Shown: piece after piece, positions 55,090 through 64,000 of the stretch
Layout: each line of letters opens with the position of its first letter
How positions within the stretch are numbered: position 1 is the first letter of the stretch
Assembly (NCBI GenBank): GCA_022447605.1
Contig: JAKVBG010000006.1
Coordinates: 1 to 64,000 of the forward strand
DNA length: 64,000 nt
From: Mariniblastus sp.
GTDB lineage: Bacteria > Planctomycetota > Planctomycetia > Pirellulales > Pirellulaceae
Direction of reading: 5' to 3'
Position numbers and translations under genes: made by a program
Notes under the pieces: generated by a model
What the model saw: only the letters and a program-made list of their open reading frames with translations
Told to the model about the DNA's origin: nothing
Database searches by the model: none

Positions 55090-55161
55090 GGAGTCCTTTA
55101 CGTTCCCAAAGAGTCCTAATCGTTCGACTCCATCCTAACCGAATCGAAAGCGGACGACGAT

Positions 55162-56613
55162 CTACCGACCGTTGCTCTTCTGCTTGTCCTGGTTTTGGTT
55201 GGTCTTATTTTTTTTCTTGTTGTTCTTGTTGTTTTGCCCCTTCCGTTGACGGGTCAACGCCAGGTCCTCGGTCGCCACGCCTCGATCCCCCTGGGCGGCC
55301 ATCCAGCCATCCAACTGCCGCGACAATTCACTGCGAATCGACTCACTGCCCGCTTGTCCCGCCAGGTTGTTCAGGCAATGCGGATCATTGACCACGTCGT
55401 ACAGTTCCTCGGCGGGGCGTTGCTGGTATTTGCCCGTCAACCTTTGCGCCCGGGCATCCCCGGCATCCGCCTTCGCCTGCCACTCCTGCCAGACCGGATT
55501 CTTGAGGAATACATTGGAAAACCTTTTGTCGGGGCTCAGGTTCCGAATGTAACGATGGGTTTTGGTGCCACACGATCGGATTCCATACGATTCGGAACCA
55601 TTGATAATCCCTTTGGTTGTATGAATGCCATAAGTGTACTTCTTGTGCTCGCGTCCCGGGTCCTTCAAAACCGACATGAACGACTTGCCATCCATCGTAT
55701 CCGGCACGGGAACACCGGCCGCCTCCAGGAACGTCGGCGCGACGTCGACGTACTCTACCAACGCCTCGCTCTGGGCACCCGGCTGTGTGTGCCCGGGCCA
55801 TCTGACAATCATCCCCGAGGCCAGCCCCATCTCGTAACAGGTCCACTTGGCAAACGGGAACGATGCCCCCTGTTCGCTGACGACCATGACCAGAGTATTA
55901 TCCGCCACACCCTGTTGCTCAAGCAATTCCAACAGGGCCCCGCACTGGCGATCAAAAAACGTGATCTCGGCCAGGTATTTGGCGTACTGCTGGCGGGTTT
56001 TCGGCGTATCGACCCAGGAAGGGGGAAGCTGGAGATCGTCCACCGGGTATTGCGACGGATCACCCTGACTCCAGGGAGAGTGCGGTTCGTTGGAACAGGC
56101 AAACAGGCAGAAAGGCTTGCCCGCGGCCTTCGATTCCGAGATCAGCGATCGGATCGCTGAAAACGGGCTGGCCTGCTTCAACTGGGATACATCGGCAAAG
56201 TCCTTGGAGTATTCAAACGGGAAGGACTCCCGTGGATTGATATGGCCTTTGCCGGATAACGCCACACGGTAACCGGCATCCTTCAAGTAATGCACAATCG
56301 ACTTGGTCTCGGGATAAACCTGGGTATGATTGGGCCAAGCTCCCGATTTGACCGGGTAAATTCCCGTGTAGATGTTGTGCCGTGTCGGGGAACACATCGG
56401 CGCGGCTTGGAAACAGCGATTCAGCTTCAGCCCCTGCGAGGCCAACCGATTCAGGTGAGGCGTCTTGGCCTGCCCACCATAAACTTCCATGTCCAGGTAC
56501 GTGCAGTCGTCGGCAATCATGAAGACCAGGTTCGGCTGCTCCCAGGCCTGGCTCACACCAGCAGACCAGACAGTCACGATCCCGACAAAAACAGACAGCC
56601 AATTACGAAACAT
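55162..56613 (-). CDS. Secreted sulfatase (formylglycine-type)
   Basis: A 483-residue arylsulfatase-family protein with a signal peptide (about 1-23). The metal-binding A-D-D (34-36) is followed by the modification motif C-S-P-T-R at 74-78, where Cys becomes formylglycine, and the K-G-H segment about residue 122. The downstream block reads V-S-E-Q-G-A-S-F-P-F-A-K-W-T instead of the more common S-D-N-G, a subgroup seen in N-sulfoglucosamine-type enzymes. It probably removes sulfate from a polysaccharide. The C-terminal 35 residues are a Lys/Asn/Gln low-complexity tail. The ATG at 56613 has GAGG upstream and begins the signal peptide; an ATG 13 codons earlier is rejected. The formylglycine-generating enzyme is not nearby. 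Confidence 0.92.
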   Translation of the reverse strand: MFRNWLSVFVGIVTVWSAGVSQAWEQPNLVFMIADDCTYLDMEVYGGQAKTPHLNRLASQGLKLNRCFQAAPMCSPTRHNIYTGIYPVKSGAWPNHTQVYPETKSIVHYLKDAGYRVALSGKGHINPRESFPFEYSKDFADVSQLKQASPFSAIRSLISESKAAGKPFCLFACSNEPHSPWSQGDPSQYPVDDLQLPPSWVDTPKTRQQYAKYLAEITFFDRQCGALLELLEQQGVADNTLVMVVSEQGASFPFAKWTCYEMGLASGMIVRWPGHTQPGAQSEALVEYVDVAPTFLEAAGVPVPDTMDGKSFMSVLKDPGREHKKYTYGIHTTKGIINGSESYGIRSCGTKTHRYIRNLSPDKRFSNVFLKNPVWQEWQAKADAGDARAQRLTGKYQQRPAEELYDVVNDPHCLNNLAGQAGSESIRSELSRQLDGWMAAQGDRGVATEDLALTRQRKGQNNKNNKKKNKTNQNQDKQKSNGR

Positions 56614-56706
56614 TTGGATCCTCTTCAATCGATTCAGGGTGGGCGCCATCAACTGACGCGTGTGTCTTCATTCTATCCTGCCGGACAACCCACCAGGACC
56701 TGTTTT

Positions 56707-58647
56707 TCAACCGTTGATTGGGCCACCCCCTGAGCGGGTGATCGCCACAACCGAGGGTTGGGGCGGCAAATCACTGGTGGCATCATTCGGCCAGCGGGTC
56801 GACGGTGCATCAAAAGTTGAGTATTCGCCAGGATGCTGCACACCGACAAACAGGGTGGAGTTGTCCGGCGTAAAACAGGGGCCACAAAGTTCGGCACCTA
56901 TTGGCACGTGAAAGAACTGTTTGGTCAAGGCTCGCCTCGGCCCGGCTACCTCACAGGCGTAGATGCCGTCCAGCACGCCGGAGGATTTCTGGAAACCATC
57001 GGTGGCGATCCACAATCGACCCTGGTTATCAAAGGTGATGTTGTCGGGACAGGAGAGCCAGGTGGTCGGTTTTTGGCCGTCGTACCAGGCGTCGTCCTGT
57101 TCCAGCTGTCCCGCCTTGAGAAACATGCTCCAAGCGTGAACCGTCGCCGCATGGTCCGGCTTGCCATCGACCTGTGGGATCTCCAACTCGATAATGTGGC
57201 CATGTTGATTGACGGCCCGTGGATTGGCCGAGTCCACCTGCTCCTCGGTGCGCTCGTAGTTTTTACTCAGGACCACGAAGACGTGGTGAGTGACCGGGTT
57301 TTCTTCCACGTCTTCCGGTCGATCCATCGGTGTGGCTCCCATCAGATCGGCCGCCCGGCGTGTATCGATCAGCACATCTGCCTGGCTGTGAAATGCATTT
57401 TTCCAGGTCAGGGGCCCGGTCCCGTAAACCAGAGGCAACCAATTGACCGAACCGTCTTCATCGAACCGGGCGACATACAACACCCCTTCATCCAACAGGT
57501 CGCGATTCTTCTCCAAATGGTCAGGGTCATATTTCCCTTGACTGACGAACTTGTACAGGTACTCGAACCGCTCGTCGTCCCCGGAATAGACCACCAGGCG
57601 CCCATCCCGGTTGAGTGCGGTCGCCGCACCCTCGTGCCGAAAACGCCCCAGGGCGGTCCGCTTGACGGCTGGCCGCTCCGGGTCGTAAGGATCGATTTCC
57701 ACGACCCAGCCAAACCGGTTCGGCTCATGCGGGGTGGCGGCAAGATCAAACCGTTTGTCCAACCGGAAAAAGGAGTAGTCACCGGTCCCATCAATGCCCA
57801 TCCGTCGATGATTCTCTGCTTCGGGCGAGTCGCCGAGATCACCATGAAAATAGTACTGGATGTTCTCTTCTCCACTCAGGACCGTCCCCCAAGGCGTCAC
57901 ACCGCCGGAACAATTACTGATAGTACCAATCACTTTTTTACCGGTCGGATCCTGCTCCGTCTGCATGCGGGGGTGACCGGCTGCCGGCCCGGAGATTTCA
58001 AACTCGGTGTTCAGAGTGAACCGTCGGTTGAGGGGACTCTCCTGCACCAGGTGCCACGTCTGGTCGTCAGCCTGACGAATCTCCATCACCGAGTGACCGT
58101 GGGCTGCCAGTTCAATGCGGACCTGTTCGTCCGAGCGCGTTTCCAGTTTGTCATCGTAGGTAATCCCCGTGAACATCAACTCCGGGTTGGTAAATTCATG
58201 GTTCACACAGAGGAGGCCATGTCGCGAATTTTCCTCGCCGCGGCGAATTGGCAAGTAGGCGATGAAATCGTTGTTGTAACCAAACTGTTTTTCCTGCGCC
58301 TCCGCGTCAGGAGACAACAGGTCCATCTTGCCAGCACCGGGTAGAACCGGGTCTCCCCAGCGAATCAAGACCTGGGTGTTGTAACCGTCGGCCACCCCGA
58401 TCGAGGCGATCTGACTCGCATCACCCGTCTCACAAACATGGGGCAATTCACGAAAACCGGCCCGTGGTGATTCCACGGTAACCGTCTCCCCCATCTCGCC
58501 ATTTGCCAGTCCTGCATCGGACTCGCCAGGCAAGCACCAGGTCGCCGTCATCGCGCCCCCGGCTGCCAGGATCCCTTTCACCGCCTCACGACGACTGATT
58601 CGTGTCTCGATCAATTCCTCCAAGGTTGTCCGCAAAGGTCGGTCCAT
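56707..58647 (-). CDS. PhoX/DUF839-family phosphatase-like protein, Tat-exported
   Basis: A 646-residue protein of the PhoX (DUF839) family. A twin-arginine signal (I-S-R-R-E-A at about 17-22, then a Gly/Ala-rich hydrophobic stretch) is followed by a propeller of PhoX type with H-E-F-T-N-P, E-E-N, Y-D-P-E-R-P, H-E-G-A-A and G-D-D-E-R-F-E-Y motifs that supply Ca/Fe ligands in characterised members. PhoX removes phosphate from organic phosphates outside the cytoplasm, though many planctomycete relatives are uncharacterised. The ATG at 58647 has AGGA nine bases upstream; a TTG two codons earlier is possible. It lies 93 bases upstream of the sulfatase gene and diverges from the PSD1-type gene. 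Confidence 0.9.
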   Translation of the reverse strand: MDRPLRTTLEELIETRISRREAVKGILAAGGAMTATWCLPGESDAGLANGEMGETVTVESPRAGFRELPHVCETGDASQIASIGVADGYNTQVLIRWGDPVLPGAGKMDLLSPDAEAQEKQFGYNNDFIAYLPIRRGEENSRHGLLCVNHEFTNPELMFTGITYDDKLETRSDEQVRIELAAHGHSVMEIRQADDQTWHLVQESPLNRRFTLNTEFEISGPAAGHPRMQTEQDPTGKKVIGTISNCSGGVTPWGTVLSGEENIQYYFHGDLGDSPEAENHRRMGIDGTGDYSFFRLDKRFDLAATPHEPNRFGWVVEIDPYDPERPAVKRTALGRFRHEGAATALNRDGRLVVYSGDDERFEYLYKFVSQGKYDPDHLEKNRDLLDEGVLYVARFDEDGSVNWLPLVYGTGPLTWKNAFHSQADVLIDTRRAADLMGATPMDRPEDVEENPVTHHVFVVLSKNYERTEEQVDSANPRAVNQHGHIIELEIPQVDGKPDHAATVHAWSMFLKAGQLEQDDAWYDGQKPTTWLSCPDNITFDNQGRLWIATDGFQKSSGVLDGIYACEVAGPRRALTKQFFHVPIGAELCGPCFTPDNSTLFVGVQHPGEYSTFDAPSTRWPNDATSDLPPQPSVVAITRSGGGPING

Positions 58648-59246
58648 GGCCAATTATCCTGCCTCTCGTTGCCAGCATCAATGAGAAAAAAAAATACCAA
58701 TCGACAGGTACACAAACGGAAGTGACACGATCAAAAGGAAAATCCATTTTTACCAAAACGGCCCACCGGGAAACCCGTTTTCAGTCCACAAACCGTATTA
58801 TTCATGAAGCGCTAACGTTTCGTAACCGGACAGCTTCCAAACTGGCAACCAGCTTCCGATCGACTGGCAGGGGAGGATTTCCCCCATTTCCGGCCAGAAA
58901 CTTGCCCCCCCAATCGAAGGTCTGGCCGCCAGCGCCATCAAGAACATCCACGCCCCGCACGAAAAGAACTGGGAGGAACAGCCAGCCAGGAGTTTCCAGC
59001 GATGTTTTGAGCGGTCGGCCATTCCCGTTGCCGGTCGATCCCGTTTCGCTGATGCTGATTCGCCATTTCCAGACCTCACCACCAGGGAAGGTAACTCGGC
59101 TGAAACCGCGAAAAACGTTAAGGGACTGTATGTTTCCGGCGCGGGACCAGGATTATAATGGGGCCAATGCGCCGATAGGACTGACTGGCAAAACTTCCGC
59201 CAGCTCAAGGTGGATATTGGTTTTAATTCAAACCGCGTGGAACCCG
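58648..59246. other. Divergent region between PhoX-like and PSD1-type genes
   Basis: The frame of the downstream gene stays open across this region, but translated residues have no resemblance to any domain, so I treat it as non-coding. It contains an inverted repeat AAAACGG-N13-CCGTTTT (58755-58781) and an A-rich tract near 58682-58690. Promoters for both genes must lie here. Confidence 0.5.
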
Positions 59247-62186
59247 ATGATCCGTTTACGCTTCCTGGTAATGGCCACATGCCTCTCCTGGCAAAGTCAA
59301 TTGTTGGCCCAGGAGGATTCCTTTGAATCCCGGGTTGCGCCGATCCTGAAAGATCGCTGTCTGAACTGCCACAACGACACCGAATCAAAAGGCGATTTCT
59401 CGTTGCAAACCTCGGCGGCGATCCTCGATTCCGGTTTTGTCGAACCGGGCAAGGCGGGCGACAGCCTGTTGATGGAGATCATTTCCGGCGTCGACGGCCA
59501 GGCCCCCCAGATGCCCAAGACGGGTCCCCCGCTGAGCCAGGAAGAGGTGCAGGCAATCCGGGAATGGATCGACCGCGGAGCCGACTGGCCCGCTTCCGTC
59601 GAATTGAATCCGGGACCCTCTGCCAACTTTGATTGGTGGTCATTACGACCGCTGGTTCAGCCGAAACTCCCAGAGCCCCCGAACGATGTCCCAGCGGGCT
59701 GGGACGACAACCCGGTCGACCTGTTTGTCTGGCAAAAACTGAACGAACAGGGACTGACACCTTCCGGCGAGACCGACCGGGCGACCCTGATCCGTCGGCT
59801 GACCTACGACCTGACCGGTCTTCCGCCCAGCAAATCGGAAATTGACAAGTTCGTCAACGACACGAACCCGAATGCGTACGCCCAACTGGTGGAACGCCTG
59901 CTCGAATCCCCGCGGTACGGTGAGCACTGGGCCCGCCACTGGCTGGATGTCGTGAAATACGCTGATACCTGCGGTTACGACAAGGACAAGTTGCGGGAAC
60001 ACGCCTGGCCCTACCGGGATTACGTCATCCGGTCCTTCAACGAAGACAAACCTTACCGACAGTTCCTGCAGGAACAGGTGGCCGGAGACCTCCTTTTTCC
60101 GGGCAATCCGGATGGCATCGTGGGGCTCGGCTTCATCGCCGCCGGACCTTGGGATTTCATCGGCCACGTCGAGGTTCCGGAAACGAAGATCGATGGCAAG
60201 GTGGCCCGCAATCTCGACCGGGACGACATGGTCTCCAACACCATGAATACATTTTGCAGCGTCACGATCCAGTGTGCCCGGTGCCACGACCACAAGTTCG
60301 ACCCGTTCACCCAGGAACACTACTACGGGCTGCAAGCTGTGTTCGCCGCGGTCGATCGCGCCAACCGGGTTTACCAGATCGACCCGGAAGTCGATGCCCA
60401 ACGCAAAACACTGACGGACCAGATCACGGATTGGCAAAGCCGTTTGGCCGATCTCGAAAAACAGATCCATCAATCAGCCGGACCGAAGTTGGTCGAATTG
60501 GAGAAAAAAATCGAGTCGGCCCCACCCTCAATAAAACGACCCGAATTCGGTTTCCACAGTAAGATCGTTTCCGGTGCGCAGGAGACCAAATGGGTCGAGG
60601 TTGAATTGCCCGAAGTGCAGCCTATTCGCAGCATCATCCTTCACCCGTGCCATGATGACTTCGCCGGGATCGGGGCAGGTTTCGGTTTCCCCGTGCGGTT
60701 TCGGGTAGAAGTCGACGGCCAAACAGTCGTCGACCGGAGCCGGGAAGATTTCGTGAACCCGGGTCTCGAACCGGTCCGCTTCGAGCTGGAAACGAAGGGA
60801 AAAACGGTCCGGGTCGTGGCCACCCGTTTGGCGGAACGGCAAAACGACTACATTTTGGCCCTGGCCGAACTGCGGGTCGAAGATGACAACCAGAACAATG
60901 GGGCACGCGGCGCCACGGTCCGCTCCAGCGACTCGACCGAAGCAGCTCCCCGCTGGCGGGAAACCAACCTGGTCGACGGAATCTGGTACCGTGGCGACAA
61001 GGCTGGATTGGAGGCGCTGCAACAACAGAAGAAAACGCTTTTGGCCGAGCGCGTAAAACCGGAACTCCTGGAGCGACAGGAAAAGGCGAAGGCCAGGATC
61101 AGCCAACTGGAAACGAAACGCCAACAGCTTCCGGTCGGCAAACAGGTCTATGCCGCCGCGACCCATTTCCCGGCCGAGGGTAATTTCAAACCGACCGGCG
61201 GCCGCCCCCGTCTGGTCCAGGTGTTGCACCGGGGGAACATCGAGGAAACTGGATCCGTGGCCCTGCCAGGCACCATCCCGTTAACAAACGAGGATCGATT
61301 TCAATTTCCGGGCGACCACTCCGCAACCGAATCTGGTGAGGGGCAGCGGCGGGCCGTCCTCGCCAAGTGGTTGAGTTCGGAACAGAATCCGTTGACCTGG
61401 CGAAGCATCGTCAACCGCGTTTGGCACTACCATTTCGGCAAGGGGATTGTCGACACGCCGAACGACTTTGGCCGGATGGGAAGTCGACCCAGCCACCCCG
61501 AGTTGCTCGATTGGTTGGCCGCCGAGTTCCGCGCCGGGGGCGGATCGCTGAAAGACCTGCACCGTTTACTGGTTACCAGCGCCACCTATCGCCAGGCTTC
61601 GGCCGACCGACCTGCCTGTCACGACCGGGACGCCCAGAACCGATTGCTCTGGAAAATGGACCGCCGCCGCCTGTCCGCCGAAGAGATACGGGACACAATT
61701 CTCAGCGTGGCAGGCCGCCTGGACCTGACGATGGGGGGACCCGGTTTTTACCTGTTTGAACTCGAAAAGACCGAGCACTCGCCCCATTACGAGTACCACA
61801 AGTTTGACCACGACAACCAGGCCACCTTTCGCCGGTCGATCTACCGTTTTATCGTTCGCTCCCAGCCCGACCCGTTCATGACGACACTGGATTGCGCCGA
61901 TTCGTCACAGAGCACGCCAACCCGTAACGAAACGCAGACCCCACTGCAGGCTTTGACCATGCTCAACAACGGTTTCAACCTGGTCATGTCCGAAGACTTT
62001 GCCCAGCGGCTTCGGGCCCAGTCCGACGACTTGTCAACACAAGTCGAGGCCGGCATTGCCCTGGCCTACGGCCGGGCGGCGACCGATCAGGAGCTGGCCT
62101 TGCTGTCTGCCTACGCGCGGGACCACGGCCTGGACAACCTGGCTCGCATCCTGTTTAACACGAGTGAGTTCCTGTTTATCGATTAA
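59247..62186 (+). CDS. PSCyt1/DUF1549/DUF1553 (PSD1) cytochrome-like protein
   Basis: A 979-residue secreted protein. A signal peptide (about 1-22) is followed by the planctomycete cytochrome C domain PSCyt1 with haem motif C-L-N-C-H (38-42), then DUF1549 (about 145-350) with its L-T-G-L-P-P and H-W-A-R-H-W-L-D motifs. A middle insertion of about 120 residues (around 440-550) resembles a discoidin-like beta-sandwich, a coil-rich segment follows, and DUF1553 (PSD1) ends the protein. The role is thought to be electron transfer or substrate oxidation in the periplasm. The ATG at 59247 begins the signal peptide. The DUF1501 partner follows after 46 bases, which is the usual pairing. Confidence 0.93.
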   Translation: MIRLRFLVMATCLSWQSQLLAQEDSFESRVAPILKDRCLNCHNDTESKGDFSLQTSAAILDSGFVEPGKAGDSLLMEIISGVDGQAPQMPKTGPPLSQEEVQAIREWIDRGADWPASVELNPGPSANFDWWSLRPLVQPKLPEPPNDVPAGWDDNPVDLFVWQKLNEQGLTPSGETDRATLIRRLTYDLTGLPPSKSEIDKFVNDTNPNAYAQLVERLLESPRYGEHWARHWLDVVKYADTCGYDKDKLREHAWPYRDYVIRSFNEDKPYRQFLQEQVAGDLLFPGNPDGIVGLGFIAAGPWDFIGHVEVPETKIDGKVARNLDRDDMVSNTMNTFCSVTIQCARCHDHKFDPFTQEHYYGLQAVFAAVDRANRVYQIDPEVDAQRKTLTDQITDWQSRLADLEKQIHQSAGPKLVELEKKIESAPPSIKRPEFGFHSKIVSGAQETKWVEVELPEVQPIRSIILHPCHDDFAGIGAGFGFPVRFRVEVDGQTVVDRSREDFVNPGLEPVRFELETKGKTVRVVATRLAERQNDYILALAELRVEDDNQNNGARGATVRSSDSTEAAPRWRETNLVDGIWYRGDKAGLEALQQQKKTLLAERVKPELLERQEKAKARISQLETKRQQLPVGKQVYAAATHFPAEGNFKPTGGRPRLVQVLHRGNIEETGSVALPGTIPLTNEDRFQFPGDHSATESGEGQRRAVLAKWLSSEQNPLTWRSIVNRVWHYHFGKGIVDTPNDFGRMGSRPSHPELLDWLAAEFRAGGGSLKDLHRLLVTSATYRQASADRPACHDRDAQNRLLWKMDRRRLSAEEIRDTILSVAGRLDLTMGGPGFYLFELEKTEHSPHYEYHKFDHDNQATFRRSIYRFIVRSQPDPFMTTLDCADSSQSTPTRNETQTPLQALTMLNNGFNLVMSEDFAQRLRAQSDDLSTQVEAGIALAYGRAATDQELALLSAYARDHGLDNLARILFNTSEFLFID

Positions 62187-62232
62187 GGACCCGTCCTGGC
62201 AAACTGGCCAGGGTTGATTGGAAATTCAGAAC

Positions 62233-63732
62233 ATGATGAACCAAAGCTTTGGCGATCCCGATCGAAGACATTTCCTGTTCAACTCCGCCTGGGGATTTGG
62301 ATCACTCGCCTTGACGTCACTGTTGGCCAACGAGCGAGCGGCGGCCCGATCCACAAGCCAATCCCAGCAGGACGGTCTCCCCCAAGGATCCGTACAGGTC
62401 CTGCACCATCCACCCCGGGCCAAACGTGTGGTCCAGCTGTTCATGGCCGGCGCTGCCAGCCATATCGATCTGTGGGACCACAAACCGGAATTGGAAAAGC
62501 TGCACGGGCAACCCTCCGACTTCGGTGAAAAAGTCGAAGCGTTTCAGAATGGCTTGGGCCCCTGGATGAAGTCCCCGTTCAAGTTCCAGCGGTATGGAGA
62601 ATCGGGAAAGATGATCAGCGAAGCCGTCGCTGACCTGGGTGATTGTGTCGACGACATCGCCTTCATCCACAACATGACGGGCAAGACAGGCGTTCACAGC
62701 CAAGCCACCTACCTGCAAGCGACCGGTTTTCAACGGCCAGGTTTTCCCGGCGTCGGCGCCTGGGTCAGCTACGCACTCGGATCGATGAATGAAAACCTGC
62801 CCACCTTTGTCGTCCTGCCGGACCACCGCGGTTTTGCCAGCAACGGGCCGAAGAACTGGGGCGCCGCTTTCCTGCCGACCAGCAACCAGGGAACCACCAT
62901 CTTTCCCCAGCGGGACCGACCGATCGATGACCTGTTTCCGGCCCGCGGATCGTTTACACCCGCCAGCCAGCAAGCGGGGCTGAAACTGCTGGAACAGCTC
63001 AACCGGCAATACGCCGAACAGCGACAGGGCGATGACCGCCTGGCCGACCGGATCCGGACTTATGAATTGGCCGCCAGGATGCAGTTAAGCGCCCCCGAAG
63101 CGCTCGATATCAGTGACGAACCCCAGCACATCCTGTCGATGTATGGACTGGATCGAATCGGGTCGCAGTACCCGGATGATATCAATCCGGCCGAAGAGAC
63201 CGAGTACTTTGGCCGCAAGTGCCTGATCGCCCGCCGCCTGCTGGAGCGGGGGGTTCGATTTGTGCAAATCTGGTCGGGCAACGACAACAGTTTTCCCCGC
63301 CGCAACTGGGACAGTCACGAAGATCTGAAACGGGAACACGGACCGCTGGCCCGGGGAATGGCCAAGGGGGCATCGGCCCTGATCAAGGACTTGAAACAGC
63401 GGGGACTACTGGAAGACACCATCGTCCTCTGGACCACGGAGTTCGGCCGAATGCCATCCACGCAGGGGAATTCGGGCAGGGACCACAACCCGCACGTCTT
63501 TACCAACTGGTTGTGTGGTGGCGGCATCCGCGGGGGGGTGACCCACGGTGAATCGGATCGATGGGGATTCAAACCACTCGACCGCGACCAGCCTACGCAG
63601 GTCTACGACGTTCACGCCACGATCCTTCATCTGCTCGGTTTGGACCATCTGAAGCTGACCGTCCGACACAACGGGATCGATCGTCGATTGACGGATGTGC
63701 ACGGACACCTGATCGACAAGATCCTGGCCTGA
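62233..63732 (+). CDS. DUF1501-family protein, Tat-exported
   Basis: A 499-residue DUF1501 protein (sulfatase-like alkaline-phosphatase fold). The N-terminus has a Tat-like signal, D-R-R-H-F-L-F-N-S at about 10-18, then a hydrophobic stretch. Typical family motifs are L-F-M-A-G-A-A-S-H-I-D-L-W-D-H-K-P, H-N-M-T-G, G-R-K-C-L-I-A-R-R-L, W-T-T-E-F-G-R-M-P and G-R-D-H-N-P-H. In planctomycetes DUF1501 genes almost always follow a PSCyt1/DUF1549/DUF1553 gene, as here, with 46 bases between. They presumably work as a pair on an exported substrate. I use the ATG at 62233; a TTG at 62218 would add five residues. Confidence 0.92.
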   Translation: MMNQSFGDPDRRHFLFNSAWGFGSLALTSLLANERAAARSTSQSQQDGLPQGSVQVLHHPPRAKRVVQLFMAGAASHIDLWDHKPELEKLHGQPSDFGEKVEAFQNGLGPWMKSPFKFQRYGESGKMISEAVADLGDCVDDIAFIHNMTGKTGVHSQATYLQATGFQRPGFPGVGAWVSYALGSMNENLPTFVVLPDHRGFASNGPKNWGAAFLPTSNQGTTIFPQRDRPIDDLFPARGSFTPASQQAGLKLLEQLNRQYAEQRQGDDRLADRIRTYELAARMQLSAPEALDISDEPQHILSMYGLDRIGSQYPDDINPAEETEYFGRKCLIARRLLERGVRFVQIWSGNDNSFPRRNWDSHEDLKREHGPLARGMAKGASALIKDLKQRGLLEDTIVLWTTEFGRMPSTQGNSGRDHNPHVFTNWLCGGGIRGGVTHGESDRWGFKPLDRDQPTQVYDVHATILHLLGLDHLKLTVRHNGIDRRLTDVHGHLIDKILA

Positions 63733-63754
63733 CCGTGTGAGAACGTGCGCCCCT

Positions 63755-63778
63755 GGAAACCGTTCATCCCGGTTTTCC
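63755..63778. terminator. Possible bidirectional hairpin between convergent genes
   Basis: GGAAACC (63755-63761) pairs with GGTTTTCC (63771-63778) with one bulge. It lies between the convergent DUF1501 and hisB genes. There is no T run on either side, so terminator function is weak. Confidence 0.3.
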
Positions 63779-63789
63779 ATCCACCCGGT

Positions 63790-64000
63790 TCAGAGCGTCC
63801 CCTTGGTACTCGGGACCCCGGTCTGCCGCGGGTCAATCTCACAGGCCATCCGCAGGGCCCTGGCGAGTGACTTGAAAATAGCCTCGGCAATGTGATGAGT
63901 ATTACGACCATGATGTTGCAACACGTGCAGGTTGCAATGGGCGTTCTGGGCAAAGGCGTGGCAGAACTCCCGCACCAGTTCGGAATCGAAGTCACCAATT
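63790..64000 (-). CDS. hisB: Imidazoleglycerol-phosphate dehydratase (5' part cut by window edge)
   Basis: The visible 69 codons are the C-terminal half of a bifunctional-independent HisB. They include [40 protein letters not shown] (the manganese-binding H-H segment with Glu) and the end D-P-R...G-V-P-S-T-K-G-T-L. The enzyme dehydrates imidazoleglycerol phosphate in histidine synthesis. The stop is at 63790-63792. The N-terminal half, including the other H-H ligand pair, lies beyond 64000. The gene converges with the DUF1501 gene. Confidence 0.93.
   Translation of the reverse strand, partial: IGDFDSELVREFCHAFAQNAHCNLHVLQHHGRNTHHIAEAIFKSLARALRMACEIDPRQTGVPSTKGTL

Noticed and set aside
56833..58344. 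A 503-codon open frame on the plus strand within the PhoX-like gene
   Set aside because: It overlaps a clear PhoX-family protein on the other strand, and its own translation has no recognisable domain.
58602..59246. N-terminal extension of the PSD1-type protein by 215 residues
   Set aside because: The extension lacks conserved sequence, overlaps the PhoX-like gene start, and would bury the signal peptide that begins at 59247.

Overview
The window is chromosomal DNA from a planctomycete, most likely of the Pirellulales/Planctomycetales type. The evidence is gene content typical of that group: a cytochrome-like PSCyt1/DUF1549/DUF1553 protein followed by a DUF1501 protein, a DUF1559 pilin-like protein with the H-x9-DG tail, a sulfatase, a PVC-type haem-binding dehydrogenase, Tat-exported Gfo/Idh/MocA oxidoreductases, a BBP7-like outer-membrane barrel, and many long proteins with one membrane anchor. 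Base composition is moderately GC-rich and fairly even. I see no rRNA, tRNA, CRISPR array, insertion sequence or integrase, so this looks like core chromosome rather than an island. Start codons include several TTG and GTG; where I shortened a reading frame, the entry says why.

Layout. Positions 1-7.5 kb hold a truncated family-2 glycosyltransferase, a secreted thioredoxin-fold protein with its own terminator, a Gfo/Idh protein that lacks the usual catalytic motif, a very large RND/MMPL transporter, and a zinc-ribbon membrane protein. Positions 8.0-10.1 kb are groES-groEL, with a strong terminator and a palindrome in the leader. Positions 10.2-20.2 kb hold a small membrane protein, a haem-binding dehydrogenase, recQ, ftsH and a lipoprotein esterase. 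Positions 20.2-27 kb carry two minus-strand operons: a Tat Gfo/Idh protein with a DoxX protein that has a coiled-coil insert, and a pair of membrane-anchored TPR proteins two bases apart. Positions 27.4-39.2 kb hold a repeat-rich BBP7-like protein, a VOC protein, a uvrA-like gene overlapping a ThiF/MoeB-like E1 gene, a YhdH-type reductase, a cupin and a DUF11/CARDB repeat protein.

Positions 39.4-45.9 kb are mostly metabolic: a secreted aldose 1-epimerase, panD, an M24 peptidase, accB, accC and a pyrophosphate-type phosphofructokinase. panD (beta-alanine for CoA) and accBC (malonyl-CoA) feed the same acyl-CoA chemistry. Positions 46-51.1 kb hold a divergent pair of glycine-rich secreted proteins, then a DUF1559 protein with a His/Asp-rich insert beside a small His-rich secreted protein; these last two look like a metal-handling locus. 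Positions 51.4-58.6 kb are all minus strand: a large SF2 helicase of unclear role, a methyltransferase, a sulfatase and a PhoX-like phosphatase. Positions 59.2-63.7 kb are the PSD1-type cytochrome protein with its DUF1501 partner. The window ends inside hisB.

The observations I rate highest are the His-rich/DUF1559 locus with an apparently leaderless promoter, the uvrA-like/E1-like overlapping pair, the DoxX coiled-coil protein paired with a Tat oxidoreductase, the SF2 helicase, and the palindromes in the groESL leader and upstream of the aldose epimerase. None of these is proven to be a new system from sequence alone.
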